A stretch of DNA of 64,000 nt from Arthrobacter oryzae (GTDB lineage Bacteria; Actinomycetota; Actinomycetes; Actinomycetales; Micrococcaceae): positions 186,001 to 250,000 of the forward strand of contig NZ_JAUSSM010000008.1 of assembly GCF_030812315.1 (NCBI RefSeq), read 5' to 3'. Positions 1-8,206 of the stretch are shown piece after piece. The position numbers were made by a program, and so were the translations under genes. How positions within the stretch are numbered: the stretch's first letter is position 1; the number at the start of each line of letters is the position of its first letter. The notes below the pieces were generated by a model. That model saw only the letters and a program-made list of their open reading frames with translations, had not been told where the DNA came from and ran no database searches.

Positions 1-2
1 AG

Positions 3-731
3 CTCAAGCACGCGCCCGAAAACCTGGGTGCCGCCCTGTCCGCCCCGTCCGTTAATGAGCCGGCCGACGCCAGGACCGGGCTGGACCCGATCGAAGACGC
101 CGTCCGCGCCATGGCCGCCGGTCGTCCGGTCCTCGTAGTGGACAACGAGGACCGCGAAAACGAAGGCGACATCATTTTCGCCGCCCAGCACGCCACCCCA
201 GCCCTGATGGGGTGGACCGTCCGCTACAGCTCCGGCGTGATCTGCGTACCGCTCGACGGCGCCCGGGCCGACGCCCTGTTGCTGCCGCCGATGGTGGAGG
301 TCAACGAGGACTCCAAGGGCACCGCCTACACCGTGTCCTGCGACGCCGCCGAAGGTGTGAGCACTGGAATCTCCGCAACGGACCGGGCACTCACTGCCCG
401 CGTGCTGGCGGATCCCGAAAGCCGACCGGGATCAATCACCCGCCCCGGGCATGTTTTCCCGCTCCGCGCCGTTAACGGTGGAGTGCGTGAACGTCCGGGC
501 CACACCGAAGCGGCCGTGGACCTGTGCCGGCTTGCCGGACTGGAACCGGTGGGCGTGATCGCGGAGGTTGTGTACGACGACGGAGAGATGATGCGCCTGG
601 ACGGACTTCGCGGCTTCGCAGCAGAACATGGCTGCCCCCTGATCTCGATCGAGGATCTGGTGGCATACCTGGAAGCAGCGCAGACCACCGGACAGGCAGC
701 GGTCCCGGCAGGGAGTGAGGAGATACGATGA
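3..731 (+). CDS. ribB: 3,4-dihydroxy-2-butanone-4-phosphate synthase (5' end outside window)
   Basis: This enzyme converts ribulose 5-phosphate to the four-carbon precursor of riboflavin. The reading frame is open to the window edge; an internal ATG at 111 is too late, because the residues just before it (LDPIEDAVRAM) belong to the conserved N-terminus. The acidic DNEDRENEGD motif binds the metal and substrate, and RPGHVFPL and GHTEAAVDL follow as in the family. The gene ends in an ATGA overlap with ribA, so the two halves of what is often a fused RibBA are separate but translationally coupled. The true start is probably outside the window. The assignment is secure. Confidence 0.93.
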   Translation, partial: LKHAPENLGAALSAPSVNEPADARTGLDPIEDAVRAMAAGRPVLVVDNEDRENEGDIIFAAQHATPALMGWTVRYSSGVICVPLDGARADALLLPPMVEVNEDSKGTAYTVSCDAAEGVSTGISATDRALTARVLADPESRPGSITRPGHVFPLRAVNGGVRERPGHTEAAVDLCRLAGLEPVGVIAEVVYDDGEMMRLDGLRGFAAEHGCPLISIEDLVAYLEAAQTTGQAAVPAGSEEIR

Positions 732-1441
732 CGACTTCAGAGGCACGAAACGAGGTCAGGGCAGAGCGGGGGACCCACCCGGTGAGCGGGGGTCCCATCG
801 TCCAGCTGCCCAGTGAGTTCGGCGAGTTCGTGGCACAGGCCTGGACGGACCTGGTGACCGGTGCGGAACACCTGGCGATCAGCTCCCCCCTCCCGCCGGT
901 CGACGGAAAAGCGCCGCTGGTCCGCCTGCACTCGGAGTGCCTGACCGGAGACGTCTTCGGCTCTTACCGCTGCGACTGCGGCGAACAGCTGGCGTACGCG
1001 CTGGAAAAGATCAATGAAGAGGGCGGAACCCTGCTCTACCTGCGGGGCCAGGAAGGCCGCGGCATCGGCCTGGCCAACAAGATCAAGGCCTACGCGCTGC
1101 AGGAAGCCGGCTTCGACACCGTGGAAGCCAACGAGCAGCTGGGCCTGCCTGTTGACGCCCGCCGCTACAACGCTGCAGCGCAGATCCTGGCCGAGATGGG
1201 CCTCCAGGAAGTGCGGTTGCTGAGCAACAACCCGGACAAGCAGAACCGACTGGCGGAAGCCGGCGTAAGCGTGGTGGAAATGGTCCCGACAGAGGTGCCG
1301 TCGCGCGAGCAGAACATCCGTTACCTGCAGACCAAGAAGGACCGAATGGACCACCGGCTCACCCTGGACACCCAGGCGGCCGAGCCGGTGACGGTCCTTC
1401 CGGCCGGCAGCCAGAGCACTTTCCAGCACGAACAAGACTGA
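728..1441 (+). CDS. ribA: GTP cyclohydrolase II
   Basis: It opens the GTP ring in the first committed step of riboflavin synthesis, releasing formate and pyrophosphate. Three cysteines at about residues 71, 82 and 84 (C-x10-C-x-C) form the expected zinc site. The motif GQEGRGIGLANKIKAYALQ carries the catalytic and GTP-binding residues, and RLLSNNPDKQ follows near the C-terminus. At 237 residues it matches a stand-alone RibA. The ATG overlaps the ribB stop (ATGA), so translation is coupled. ribH starts 44 bases downstream in the same direction. Confidence 0.95.
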   Translation: MTTSEARNEVRAERGTHPVSGGPIVQLPSEFGEFVAQAWTDLVTGAEHLAISSPLPPVDGKAPLVRLHSECLTGDVFGSYRCDCGEQLAYALEKINEEGGTLLYLRGQEGRGIGLANKIKAYALQEAGFDTVEANEQLGLPVDARRYNAAAQILAEMGLQEVRLLSNNPDKQNRLAEAGVSVVEMVPTEVPSREQNIRYLQTKKDRMDHRLTLDTQAAEPVTVLPAGSQSTFQHEQD

Positions 1442-1485
1442 CCCGAACAAGACTGACCAACAGAGAACGAACCAGGAGACTTTTA

Positions 1486-1971
1486 ATGAGTGGACACGGC
1501 GCACCGGAGATTGACCTCACCACCCTCGACCCGGCGGAGACGTCGCAGCTGAAGCTGGCCATCGTGGCCGCCAGCTGGCACACCCAGATCATGGACGGGC
1601 TGCTGGACGGCGCCCTCCGCGCCGCGAAGGACGCCGGCATCAACGAACCCACTGTCCTGCGGGTGCCAGGCAGCTTCGAGCTCCCCGTGGCCGCCGCCCG
1701 TCTGGCGAAGCACTTCGATGCCGTCGTGGCGCTTGGCGTCGTGATCCGCGGCGGCACACCGCACTTCGAATACGTCTGCGAGGCGGCCACGATGGGCCTC
1801 ACCGACGTCAGCGTCAACACGGGCGTACCCGTTGGCTTCGGAGTGCTCACGTGCGACACCGAACAGCAGGGCCTGGACCGTGCGGGCCTGCCCGGTTCCA
1901 AAGAGGACAAGGGCCACGAGGCCGTCACCGCTGCGCTGGCCACCGCCGTGACCCTGAAGCAGTACCGGTAA
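1486..1971 (+). CDS. ribH: 6,7-dimethyl-8-ribityllumazine synthase
   Basis: It condenses the RibB and RibA/RibD products to lumazine, the direct precursor of riboflavin. The 161-residue length fits the family, whose members form hollow 60-subunit or pentameric shells. Visible motifs are VPGSFELP (substrate binding), GVVIRGGTPHFEYV (phosphate and pyrimidine binding, with the catalytic His) and FGVLTCDTEQQ. A clear AGGAG ribosome site lies about 8 bases before the ATG. It ends the rib cluster. Confidence 0.96.
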   Translation: MSGHGAPEIDLTTLDPAETSQLKLAIVAASWHTQIMDGLLDGALRAAKDAGINEPTVLRVPGSFELPVAAARLAKHFDAVVALGVVIRGGTPHFEYVCEAATMGLTDVSVNTGVPVGFGVLTCDTEQQGLDRAGLPGSKEDKGHEAVTAALATAVTLKQYR

Positions 1972-2078
1972 AGGCGTGCCCTTGCTTGCTCCGGTCCTGC
2001 TTGCTCCGGTCCTGTGTGTTGCCTCACATCCGCGCCGTCATGGAACGGCCCGACAGGCGGGGTCAGGCCCGGAGCAAG

Positions 2079-2092
2079 TAGGCTGGAGGGCG
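2079..2092 (+). promoter_or_regulatory. Leaderless promoter of hisE
   Basis: TAGGCT at 2079-2084 fits the actinobacterial -10 consensus TANNNT and ends 7 bases before the GTG at 2092. The GGAGGG between them is too close to the GTG to work as a ribosome site. Transcription probably starts at the GTG itself. This is inferred from spacing. Confidence 0.55.
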
Positions 2093-2355
2093 TGAAGAAT
2101 TTCGAGACGCTGTTCGCAGAACTGAGTGAGAAGGCGGCCACCCGGCCGGCAGGCTCCCGCACCGTCGCAGAATTGGAGTCCGGAGTCCACGGCATCGGCA
2201 AGAAGGTCGTGGAGGAAGCCGCCGAAGTCTGGATGGCTGCCGAGTACGAATCCGATGAGGCCGCAGCCGAGGAAATCTCCCAGCTCCTGTACCACCTGCA
2301 GGTTCTGATGCTCGCCAAAGGCCTGACCCTGGAAGACGTCTACAAGCATCTGTAG
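2092..2355 (+). CDS. hisE: Phosphoribosyl-ATP pyrophosphohydrolase
   Basis: It performs the second step of histidine synthesis, hydrolysing phosphoribosyl-ATP to phosphoribosyl-AMP. From the GTG at 2092 it is 87 residues (KNFETLFAELSEKA at the start), the size of a stand-alone HisE. The all-alpha NTP-pyrophosphohydrolase fold shows as KKVVEEAAEVWMAA and AEEISQLLYHLQVLM, which carry the acidic metal ligands. The frame is open further upstream, but those residues do not resemble the family, and a leaderless -10 sits right before 2092. hisG follows 59 bases downstream. Confidence 0.92.
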   Translation: MKNFETLFAELSEKAATRPAGSRTVAELESGVHGIGKKVVEEAAEVWMAAEYESDEAAAEEISQLLYHLQVLMLAKGLTLEDVYKHL

Positions 2356-2414
2356 CCATGCTGAGCGTGGCCGATTGCCTGTAACCAAGACTTCCTAACC
2401 CAGAAAGACCCCCC

Positions 2415-3275
2415 ATGCTGCGAGTTGCCGTCCCCAACAAGGGATCCCTGTCCGAAGCGGCTTCGGCCATGCTGTCCGAAGCCGGTTACCGCCAGCGCCG
2501 CGATACCCGCGAACTGGTCATGGTGGACCCGGATAACGACATTGAATTCTTCTTCCTCCGCCCGCGGGACATTGCCGTTTACGTCGGCCGGGGAACGCTC
2601 GACGTCGGCATCACCGGCCGCGACCTGCTCCTCGACGCCGAAGTGGAAGCCGAAGAGCTGCTGCCGCTGGGCTTTGCCGCCTCGACGTTCCGGTTCGCCG
2701 GCCCGGTGGGCGATTTCAGCGCAGCCGAACAGCTCGAAGGCAAGCGCCTGGCCACCAGCTATGACGGCCTCCTGCGCGGCTACCTCGCCGAGCGCGGCAT
2801 CAACGCCAAAGTTGTCCGCCTGGACGGCGCTGTCGAATCATCGGTGCGCCTCGGCGTCGCGGACGCGATTGCCGACGTCGTCGAAACCGGCAACACGCTG
2901 AAGGCGGCCGGGATGGAGATCTTCGGCGAACCGATCCTCAAGTCGGAAGCGGTGCTGATCCGCCGCACCGGCCAGGAAGGTACCGCGAACGGCACGGCCA
3001 AGGAGGTCGAGGTGCTGATCCGCCGCCTGCAGGGCGTGCTGGTCGCCCGGCAGTACGTCCTGATGGACTACGACATCCGCAAGGAACTCGTGGAGCAGGC
3101 CGCGGCCCTGACTCCCGGCCTGGAATCACCCACGGTCTCGCCGCTGCGCGATTCGGAATGGGTTGCCGTCCGGTCCATGGTTCCCAAGAAGGAAACCAAC
3201 CGCATCATGGATGAGCTCTACGACCTGGGCGCCCGCGCCATCCTGGTCAGCAGCATTCACGCCTGCCGGATCTGA
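2415..3275 (+). CDS. hisG: ATP phosphoribosyltransferase, long form
   Basis: This is the first committed enzyme of histidine synthesis, joining ATP and PRPP. At 286 residues it is the long HisG form with a C-terminal ACT-like regulatory domain (about residues 210-286, ending ARAILVSSIHACRI), so it should be feedback-inhibited by histidine without HisZ. LRVAVPNKGSLSE at the start and DAIADVVETGNTLKAAG (PRPP loop) are diagnostic. hisF follows 58 bases downstream in the same direction. Confidence 0.95.
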   Translation: MLRVAVPNKGSLSEAASAMLSEAGYRQRRDTRELVMVDPDNDIEFFFLRPRDIAVYVGRGTLDVGITGRDLLLDAEVEAEELLPLGFAASTFRFAGPVGDFSAAEQLEGKRLATSYDGLLRGYLAERGINAKVVRLDGAVESSVRLGVADAIADVVETGNTLKAAGMEIFGEPILKSEAVLIRRTGQEGTANGTAKEVEVLIRRLQGVLVARQYVLMDYDIRKELVEQAAALTPGLESPTVSPLRDSEWVAVRSMVPKKETNRIMDELYDLGARAILVSSIHACRI

Positions 3276-3333
3276 TCCGGGCCCGTACAACGGCCCTCAC
3301 CGAATCCCCTCCAGCGAATCCTCAGGAGCAATC

Positions 3334-4110
3334 ATGGCTGTAGCAGTGCGCGTCATTCCGTGCCTGGACGTCGACGCCGGCCGCGTGGTCAAAGGCATCA
3401 ACTTCGAGGGCCTCCGGGATGCCGGGGATCCCGTTGAACTGGCACACCGCTACGACAACGGCGGAGCCGACGAACTGACGTTCCTGGACGTAACCGCGTC
3501 CTCAGGCAACCGCGAGACCACCTTCGACGTTGTCCGCCGCACCGCTGAGGAAGTCTTCATTCCGCTGACGGTCGGCGGCGGTGTCCGCGGCGTTGCCGAG
3601 GTGGACAAGCTGCTGCGCTTCGGGGCGGACAAGGCCTCCATCAATACGGCTGCCGTCGCCCGGCCAGACGTCATCGACGAAATTACCCGGCATTTCGGCT
3701 CCCAGGTCCTGGTGCTCTCCGTCGATGCCCGGCGCACCCGTCCCGGATCCGAGCCCACGGCGTCGGGCTTTGAAGTGACCACGCACGGCGGCCGGCAGGG
3801 GACCGGCATTGACGCCATCGCGTGGGCATGTGAGGCTGCGGAGCGCGGCGTCGGAGAAATCCTGCTCAACTCCATCGATGCGGACGGCACCAAGGACGGC
3901 TTCGACATCGAACTGATCCGACTGGTGCGCGACGCCGTCAAGGTGCCCATCATCGCGTCCGGCGGTGCGGGAAAGCCCGAGCACTTCCCGCCTGCCGTCG
4001 CGGCCGGGGCGGACGCCGTCCTGGCGGCGTCGATCTTCCACTTCGGCCCGGTCGACATGATCTCGCAGGTCAAGACGGCTATCCGTGCGGCGGGTTTCGA
4101 AGTCCGCTAG
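3334..4110 (+). CDS. hisF: Imidazole glycerol phosphate synthase, cyclase subunit
   Basis: HisF uses ammonia from the partner glutaminase HisH to close the imidazole ring and release AICAR. The 258-residue beta/alpha barrel starts VRVIPCLDVDAGRVVKG, with the first catalytic Asp at about residue 12. LLNSIDADGTKDG carries the second, and SGGAGKPEHF is a phosphate-binding loop. AGGAGC lies 5 bases before the ATG at 3334. hisH and hisA are not in this window, so the his genes are scattered in this genome. Confidence 0.96.
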   Translation: MAVAVRVIPCLDVDAGRVVKGINFEGLRDAGDPVELAHRYDNGGADELTFLDVTASSGNRETTFDVVRRTAEEVFIPLTVGGGVRGVAEVDKLLRFGADKASINTAAVARPDVIDEITRHFGSQVLVLSVDARRTRPGSEPTASGFEVTTHGGRQGTGIDAIAWACEAAERGVGEILLNSIDADGTKDGFDIELIRLVRDAVKVPIIASGGAGKPEHFPPAVAAGADAVLAASIFHFGPVDMISQVKTAIRAAGFEVR

Positions 4111-4124
4111 CGGTGACCCCGGCA

Positions 4125-4188
4125 GCAACGCGGGGCCACGTGGGCTGTCATCCTTTGACCGGATGGCGCGACGTGGCCCCGCGTTTGC
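4125..4188. terminator. Long inverted repeat between convergent genes
   Basis: A 17-base arm at 4125-4141 (AACGCGGGGCCACGT core) is matched by its complement at 4171-4188, with a loop of about 29 bases. One arm has an extra A. It sits between the ends of hisF and the convergent minus-strand gene and could stop transcription from both sides. There is no strong T run. Confidence 0.6.
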
Positions 4189-4221
4189 CGTTTAAGGGCA
4201 CGGTTCAAAGGGCGAGGGTAT

Positions 4222-4866
4222 TTAGAGCCCGACTTCGGCTGATTGCAGCAGCGCGACGGCGTCCGGCTGGCCTTCGAAGGTGACCAGCGCATGGCGGGTC
4301 CGGCCGTGGGCGTGCATGAGCAGCTCGCCGGGTTCGCCCACAATGGCCACCGATACGGGGGCGCGCTTGGCGACGTGGCGCGGACCGGACGGACGCACCA
4401 GCACGATGCCCAGGTCGACTCCGCGGTACAGGATGGCTGCGCGCTTGACGAGTTCGTCCCACAGCGCGTCCGAATATTCCTCGTCCAAGGCCCGCGGCGC
4501 CCACCGGTCCACGGCACGGCGGACGTCCTCGGTGTGCACGAAGTACTCGATCAGGTTGGAGCTTTCGGCCAGGGCCTTGATCCGCAGCGGCGACAGTGCC
4601 GGAGGGCCGCCGCGGAAGGTGTTGACCAGCCGGGTGTAGTCCTCGGGGGTTTTGACCTTCGCAGCCAGTTTCGCGGTGGCTTCATCGGAGGCTTTGGCGA
4701 GGCTCTTGATGATCAGGCCAAGCCCGACGCCGGCCTTGCGTTCGCGCAGGTAAAGGTGCGCGGCGAGGTCACGGGTGTGCCAGCCCCGGCAGAGCGTGGG
4801 GGAGTCAGGGCCGGCCGCCAACAGGGTTTCGGCCAGGACTTCTCGGGACGGATCGACGAAATGCAT
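4222..4866 (-). CDS. TIGR03085-like metal-binding protein
   Basis: This 214-residue protein resembles the actinobacterial TIGR03085 group, which belongs to the DinB / mycothiol-dependent maleylpyruvate isomerase-like fold. The N-terminal part reads CRGWHTRDLAAHLYLRE, with the His positions typical of the metal site, and NLIEYFVHTEDVRRA adds another candidate ligand. The frame extends upstream across the divergent hisI gene, but the ATG at 4866 (MHFVDPSRE) fits the family start and leaves a normal divergent promoter region. Its biochemical role is not established. The his neighbourhood gives no direct clue. Confidence 0.75.
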   Translation of the reverse strand: MHFVDPSREVLAETLLAAGPDSPTLCRGWHTRDLAAHLYLRERKAGVGLGLIIKSLAKASDEATAKLAAKVKTPEDYTRLVNTFRGGPPALSPLRIKALAESSNLIEYFVHTEDVRRAVDRWAPRALDEEYSDALWDELVKRAAILYRGVDLGIVLVRPSGPRHVAKRAPVSVAIVGEPGELLMHAHGRTRHALVTFEGQPDAVALLQSAEVGL

Positions 4867-4931
4867 CACTTGTGAAACTAGCACGAGAGGCGGCGAGTTG
4901 CGCAGCGGAAGCGTTGCGAATTTCGAGCTGA

Positions 4932-4967
4932 TCGTCACACTGCGGTGAGGCACTAGACTTGGTCTGA
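4932..4967 (+). promoter_or_regulatory. Leaderless promoter of hisI
   Basis: TCGTCA (4932-4937) and TAGACT (4954-4959) are spaced 16 bases apart, and the ATG at 4967 follows the -10 by 7 bases. This fits transcription starting at the start codon. No ribosome site is present. Confidence 0.55.
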
Positions 4968-5452
4968 TGTCTGAGCAGCCCGCCCCCGCCCCAGTACCCG
5001 TTTCAGCGCCCGACGCACCGCCCGTTTCGGCACCCGATACTGCACGCGCTGCCGCGCCCGCTGCTGCACACGAAACAAGGGTTCTTCCCGCCGATGTGGC
5101 GGACGCCCTCAAGCGCGACGGCGCCGGCCTGGTGGCGGCCATCGTCCAGCAGTTCGACACCAACGAGGTCCTTATGCTGGGTTGGATGGACGACGAGGCG
5201 CTGCGGCGCACCATGACCACCGGGAGGGTGACGTTCTACTCCCGCTCCCGGCAGGAATACTGGCGCAAGGGCGATACGTCCGGCCACGTGCAATGGGTCA
5301 AGTCGGTTGCGCTGGACTGCGACGGCGATGCCCTGCTGGTCCGCGTTGACCAGGTTGGCGCGGCCTGCCACACGGGCACACGGACCTGTTTCGACGGCCG
5401 CGAGCTGTCCGTTGTTTCCGGCGAAGCCAGCGTCGCCGGGAACGCCAGCTAG
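4967..5452 (+). CDS. hisI: Phosphoribosyl-AMP cyclohydrolase
   Basis: It opens the adenine ring of phosphoribosyl-AMP in the third step of histidine synthesis. The catalytic domain (about residues 40-150) has MLGWMDDEALRRT, TFYSRSRQEYWRKGDTSGH and the metal ligands in DCDGDAL and GAACHTGTRTCF. The first 40 residues are a low-complexity Pro/Ala/Val tract with a repeated APDA/APDT pattern and are probably disordered. hisE is a separate gene at 2092, so there is no HisIE fusion. trpE begins 85 bases downstream, so hisI may be cotranscribed with the trp genes. Confidence 0.94.
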   Translation: MSEQPAPAPVPVSAPDAPPVSAPDTARAAAPAAAHETRVLPADVADALKRDGAGLVAAIVQQFDTNEVLMLGWMDDEALRRTMTTGRVTFYSRSRQEYWRKGDTSGHVQWVKSVALDCDGDALLVRVDQVGAACHTGTRTCFDGRELSVVSGEASVAGNAS

Positions 5453-5537
5453 CACTTTCCAAGCCGGGAGCGGCGCAGGCCGGACCCCCACCCACAAGAT
5501 CCAGGCACCACTTCAGAACAGGCGGACAACCATAGCC

Positions 5538-7145
5538 ATGCAGGACCTTGGAATCATCAGCCCGGGCCTCGACGAATTCCGGGAACTCGCCAGCCACAGC
5601 CGCGTCATCCCCGTCCGGCTCAAGGTACTGGCCGATGCGGAGACGCCCATCGGGCTCTACCGGAAGCTGGCGAACGGCCAGCCCGGCACCTTCCTGATGG
5701 AATCCGCCGCCGTGGGCGGGGCATGGTCCCGCTATTCCTTCATCGGCGCCAGGTCCCGTGCCACCCTGACCACCAAGGACGGCCAGGCACACTGGCTGGG
5801 CCAGCCGCCGGCCGGCGTACCCGTGGACGGCAATCCAGTGGATGCCATCAGGGACACTGTGGAGGCACTCCGCACCGACCGCTTCGACGGTCTGCCGCCG
5901 TTCACCTCCGGCCTGGTGGGGTTCCTCGGCTGGGAAACCGTGCGGCACTGGGAAAAGCTCACCAGCCCGCCGGAAGACGACCTGCAGCTGCCGGAAATGG
6001 CCCTGAACCTGGTCACCGACATGGCGGTGCACGACAACATGGACGGCACCGTCCTGCTGATCGCCAACGCCATCAACTTCGACAACAGCTCCGAGCGCGT
6101 GGACGAGGCCTGGCACGACGCCGTGGCCCGGGTCAAGGCACTCCTGGCCAAGGTCAGCACGCCGGTGGAGCAGCCGATTTCGGTCCTGGAACCTGCCGCG
6201 CTGGACTTTGCCTCCAGCGTGCAGGAGCGCTGGAACGAACCCGACTACCTCGCTGCACTGGACCGCGGCAAGGAAGCGATCGTTGACGGTGAAGTGTTCC
6301 AGGTGGTCATCTCCCGCCGCTTCGAAATGGAATGCGGCGCGGACCCGCTGGACGTGTACCGGGTCCTGCGGAACACCAATCCCAGCCCGTACATGTACAT
6401 CTTCAGCCTGGAGGACGCCGCCGGCCGGCAGTACTCCATCGTGGGCTCTTCCCCGGAGGCCCTCGTGACGGTCACGGGCGAGGAAGTGATCACCCACCCC
6501 ATCGCCGGTTCCCGTCCCCGCGGCAAGACAGTGGATGCGGACAAGGCATTCGCCGAGGAGCTCCTGGCGGACCAGAAGGAACGCGCCGAACACCTCATGC
6601 TGGTGGACCTGTCCCGCAACGACCTCTCCAAGGTGTGCGTCGCCGGAACGGTGGATGTCACGCAGTTCATGGAGGTGGAGCGCTTCAGCCACATCATGCA
6701 CCTGGTTTCCACGGTGGTAGGCAAGCTCGCCCCCGCCGCCAAGGCCTACGACGTCCTGAAGGCCACGTTCCCCGCCGGTACGCTCTCCGGAGCCCCCAAG
6801 CCGCGCGCTCTTCGGCTTTTGGACGAGCTGGAGCCGCACCGCCGGGGTATCTACGGCGGCGTGGTGGGTTACCTGGACTTCGCCGGTGACATGGACATGG
6901 CGATCGCCATCCGTTCCGCACTGCTCCGCGAAGGCCGGGCCTACGTCCAGGCCGGCGGCGGCATCGTGGCCGACTCCGTCAACCCGACGGAAGCCCTGGA
7001 AACCGTCAACAAGGCTGCCGCGCCGCTGCGTGCCGTGCACACGGCCGGTTCCCTGCACAACATCACCGCCGACTCCGTTCCGGAGCCGGGAGGGACAGCC
7101 GGCCGAGACGCCGGCGGTCCGCCCAGCCAGGGCGAAAACCGCTGA
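5538..7145 (+). CDS. trpE: Anthranilate synthase component I
   Basis: TrpE makes anthranilate from chorismate with ammonia from a TrpG subunit, which is not in the window. The 535-residue protein has the N-terminal feedback region with FLMESAAVGGAWSRYSFIG, related to the LLES motif that binds tryptophan, and the C-terminal chorismate domain with HPIAGSRPRG, LVDLSRNDL and GAPKPRALRL. The ATG at 5538 is chosen because MQDLGIISPGLDEF begins the conserved N-terminus. There is no Trp-rich leader peptide in the short gap after hisI, so transcription attenuation is not evident. Its stop overlaps the next start (TGATG). Confidence 0.96.
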   Translation: MQDLGIISPGLDEFRELASHSRVIPVRLKVLADAETPIGLYRKLANGQPGTFLMESAAVGGAWSRYSFIGARSRATLTTKDGQAHWLGQPPAGVPVDGNPVDAIRDTVEALRTDRFDGLPPFTSGLVGFLGWETVRHWEKLTSPPEDDLQLPEMALNLVTDMAVHDNMDGTVLLIANAINFDNSSERVDEAWHDAVARVKALLAKVSTPVEQPISVLEPAALDFASSVQERWNEPDYLAALDRGKEAIVDGEVFQVVISRRFEMECGADPLDVYRVLRNTNPSPYMYIFSLEDAAGRQYSIVGSSPEALVTVTGEEVITHPIAGSRPRGKTVDADKAFAEELLADQKERAEHLMLVDLSRNDLSKVCVAGTVDVTQFMEVERFSHIMHLVSTVVGKLAPAAKAYDVLKATFPAGTLSGAPKPRALRLLDELEPHRRGIYGGVVGYLDFAGDMDMAIAIRSALLREGRAYVQAGGGIVADSVNPTEALETVNKAAAPLRAVHTAGSLHNITADSVPEPGGTAGRDAGGPPSQGENR

Positions 7146-7828
7146 TGGGCGTCCAGGAAGACGGCGTCCGGAAAGACGGCGCCAGGGAAGACGGCGGCCA
7201 GGAACATGAGGCCGGCCAACCGGCCGCCAGTCGCACCGGAGCCCCGGTGTGGGCGCGGAAGTCCTCACTGGTCCTGATCATCGCCGCCATGGCCCTCGCG
7301 GCCTTCGGCAGCACAACCCAGACGTGGCTGACGGTCCACCTTGACCCGGCGCAGCTGGGCCAGGCGGTCAGCAGCCAGGACGGCCTCCAGGTGCAGGGCA
7401 GCAAGGCAGCCACCACTGTCACCGCGCTGGCCCTGGTGGCGCTGGCGGGCGGCCTGGCCGCCTCGATCGCCGGCCGGATCGCCCGCTGGATCATCACAGC
7501 GATCATCGTCCTGGCCTCGGCAGGCATCGTGACCGCGGCCGTCACGGTCATGGCCGACCCTCTTGCTGCTGCCCAGGGATCCATCGCGGCCGCGACCGGG
7601 ATCACCGGGAGCAGCGTGCAGGTGAGTGTTTCCGCGTTTCCCGCTCTCGCCGTCGTCGCCGGCGTCCTGCTGGGGCTGGGAGCCCTGCTGATCATCCCGG
7701 CGGGACGTTACTGGAAGTCCCGGACCAAGTATGACGCCGCAGCGGCCGGCACGGACGGCGCTCCCGAGGGCCCTGCGGACGAGATCGACAGCTGGGACAG
7801 GCTGTCCCGGGGCGACGATCCCACGTAG
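7145..7828 (+). CDS. Trp-operon-associated membrane protein (TIGR02234-like)
   Basis: This 227-residue protein has a charged N-terminal tail of about 35 residues, then four predicted membrane helices at about 40-58, 94-112, 118-138 and 162-183, then a hydrophilic C-terminal tail. Its place directly after trpE, with a TGATG overlap, matches the Trp-biosynthesis-associated membrane protein family of actinobacteria. The function is unknown. Coupling to trpE suggests a role tied to tryptophan synthesis or transport, but that is inference. Confidence 0.8.
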   Translation: MGVQEDGVRKDGAREDGGQEHEAGQPAASRTGAPVWARKSSLVLIIAAMALAAFGSTTQTWLTVHLDPAQLGQAVSSQDGLQVQGSKAATTVTALALVALAGGLAASIAGRIARWIITAIIVLASAGIVTAAVTVMADPLAAAQGSIAAATGITGSSVQVSVSAFPALAVVAGVLLGLGALLIIPAGRYWKSRTKYDAAAAGTDGAPEGPADEIDSWDRLSRGDDPT

Positions 7829-7916
7829 GCCGGGCCCGCCGATGTCCCCGGCCGATGTCCAAGGTAGCGCCAAAAAATGGCAGAATGTAAGCAGTATTCA
7901 TCCTGAGGAGATTTCC

Positions 7917-8204
7917 ATGAGCAAAGCCACTGTTTCCGCATCCAAATCCGCTGCTGCGGAAAACGTCAACACCGGCGTCGACCACAGCGCAGACCTCGGC
8001 CACGGCAACAGCCCGGCAGCCTGGACGTGTGTGATCGTTATGCTGATCGGCGCACTCATCGCGTCCATCGCGTTCGTTATCGCCAGCACGCCCATCTTCA
8101 TTGCCGGCGCAGCCGTGATGGTGATCGGCCTGCTTGCCGGCTGGGTCATGCGCAAGGCCGGCTACGGCGTGGACGGCAGCAAGCTGAAGAACTCCGGCCA
8201 CTAG
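7917..8204 (+). CDS. Small HG-motif membrane protein (DUF6704-like)
   Basis: This 95-residue protein has an N-terminal hydrophilic part ending in DLGHGNSPAAW and two membrane helices at about residues 36-56 and 60-78, followed by MRKAGYG. The HGxxPAAW motif just before the first helix is typical of a small actinobacterial family found inside trp operons. A GGAG ribosome site lies 6 bases before the ATG. The gene ends two bases before the trpC GTG. The function is unknown. Confidence 0.78.
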   Translation: MSKATVSASKSAAAENVNTGVDHSADLGHGNSPAAWTCVIVMLIGALIASIAFVIASTPIFIAGAAVMVIGLLAGWVMRKAGYGVDGSKLKNSGH

Positions 8205-8206
8205 CA

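Noticed and set aside
5453..5537. Tryptophan attenuator before trpE
   Set aside because: The 85-base gap has no Trp-rich leader peptide and no competing hairpins.
5298..7268. 656-codon open frame on the minus strand
   Set aside because: Antisense shadow of trpE and the end of hisI, with biased composition and no domain.
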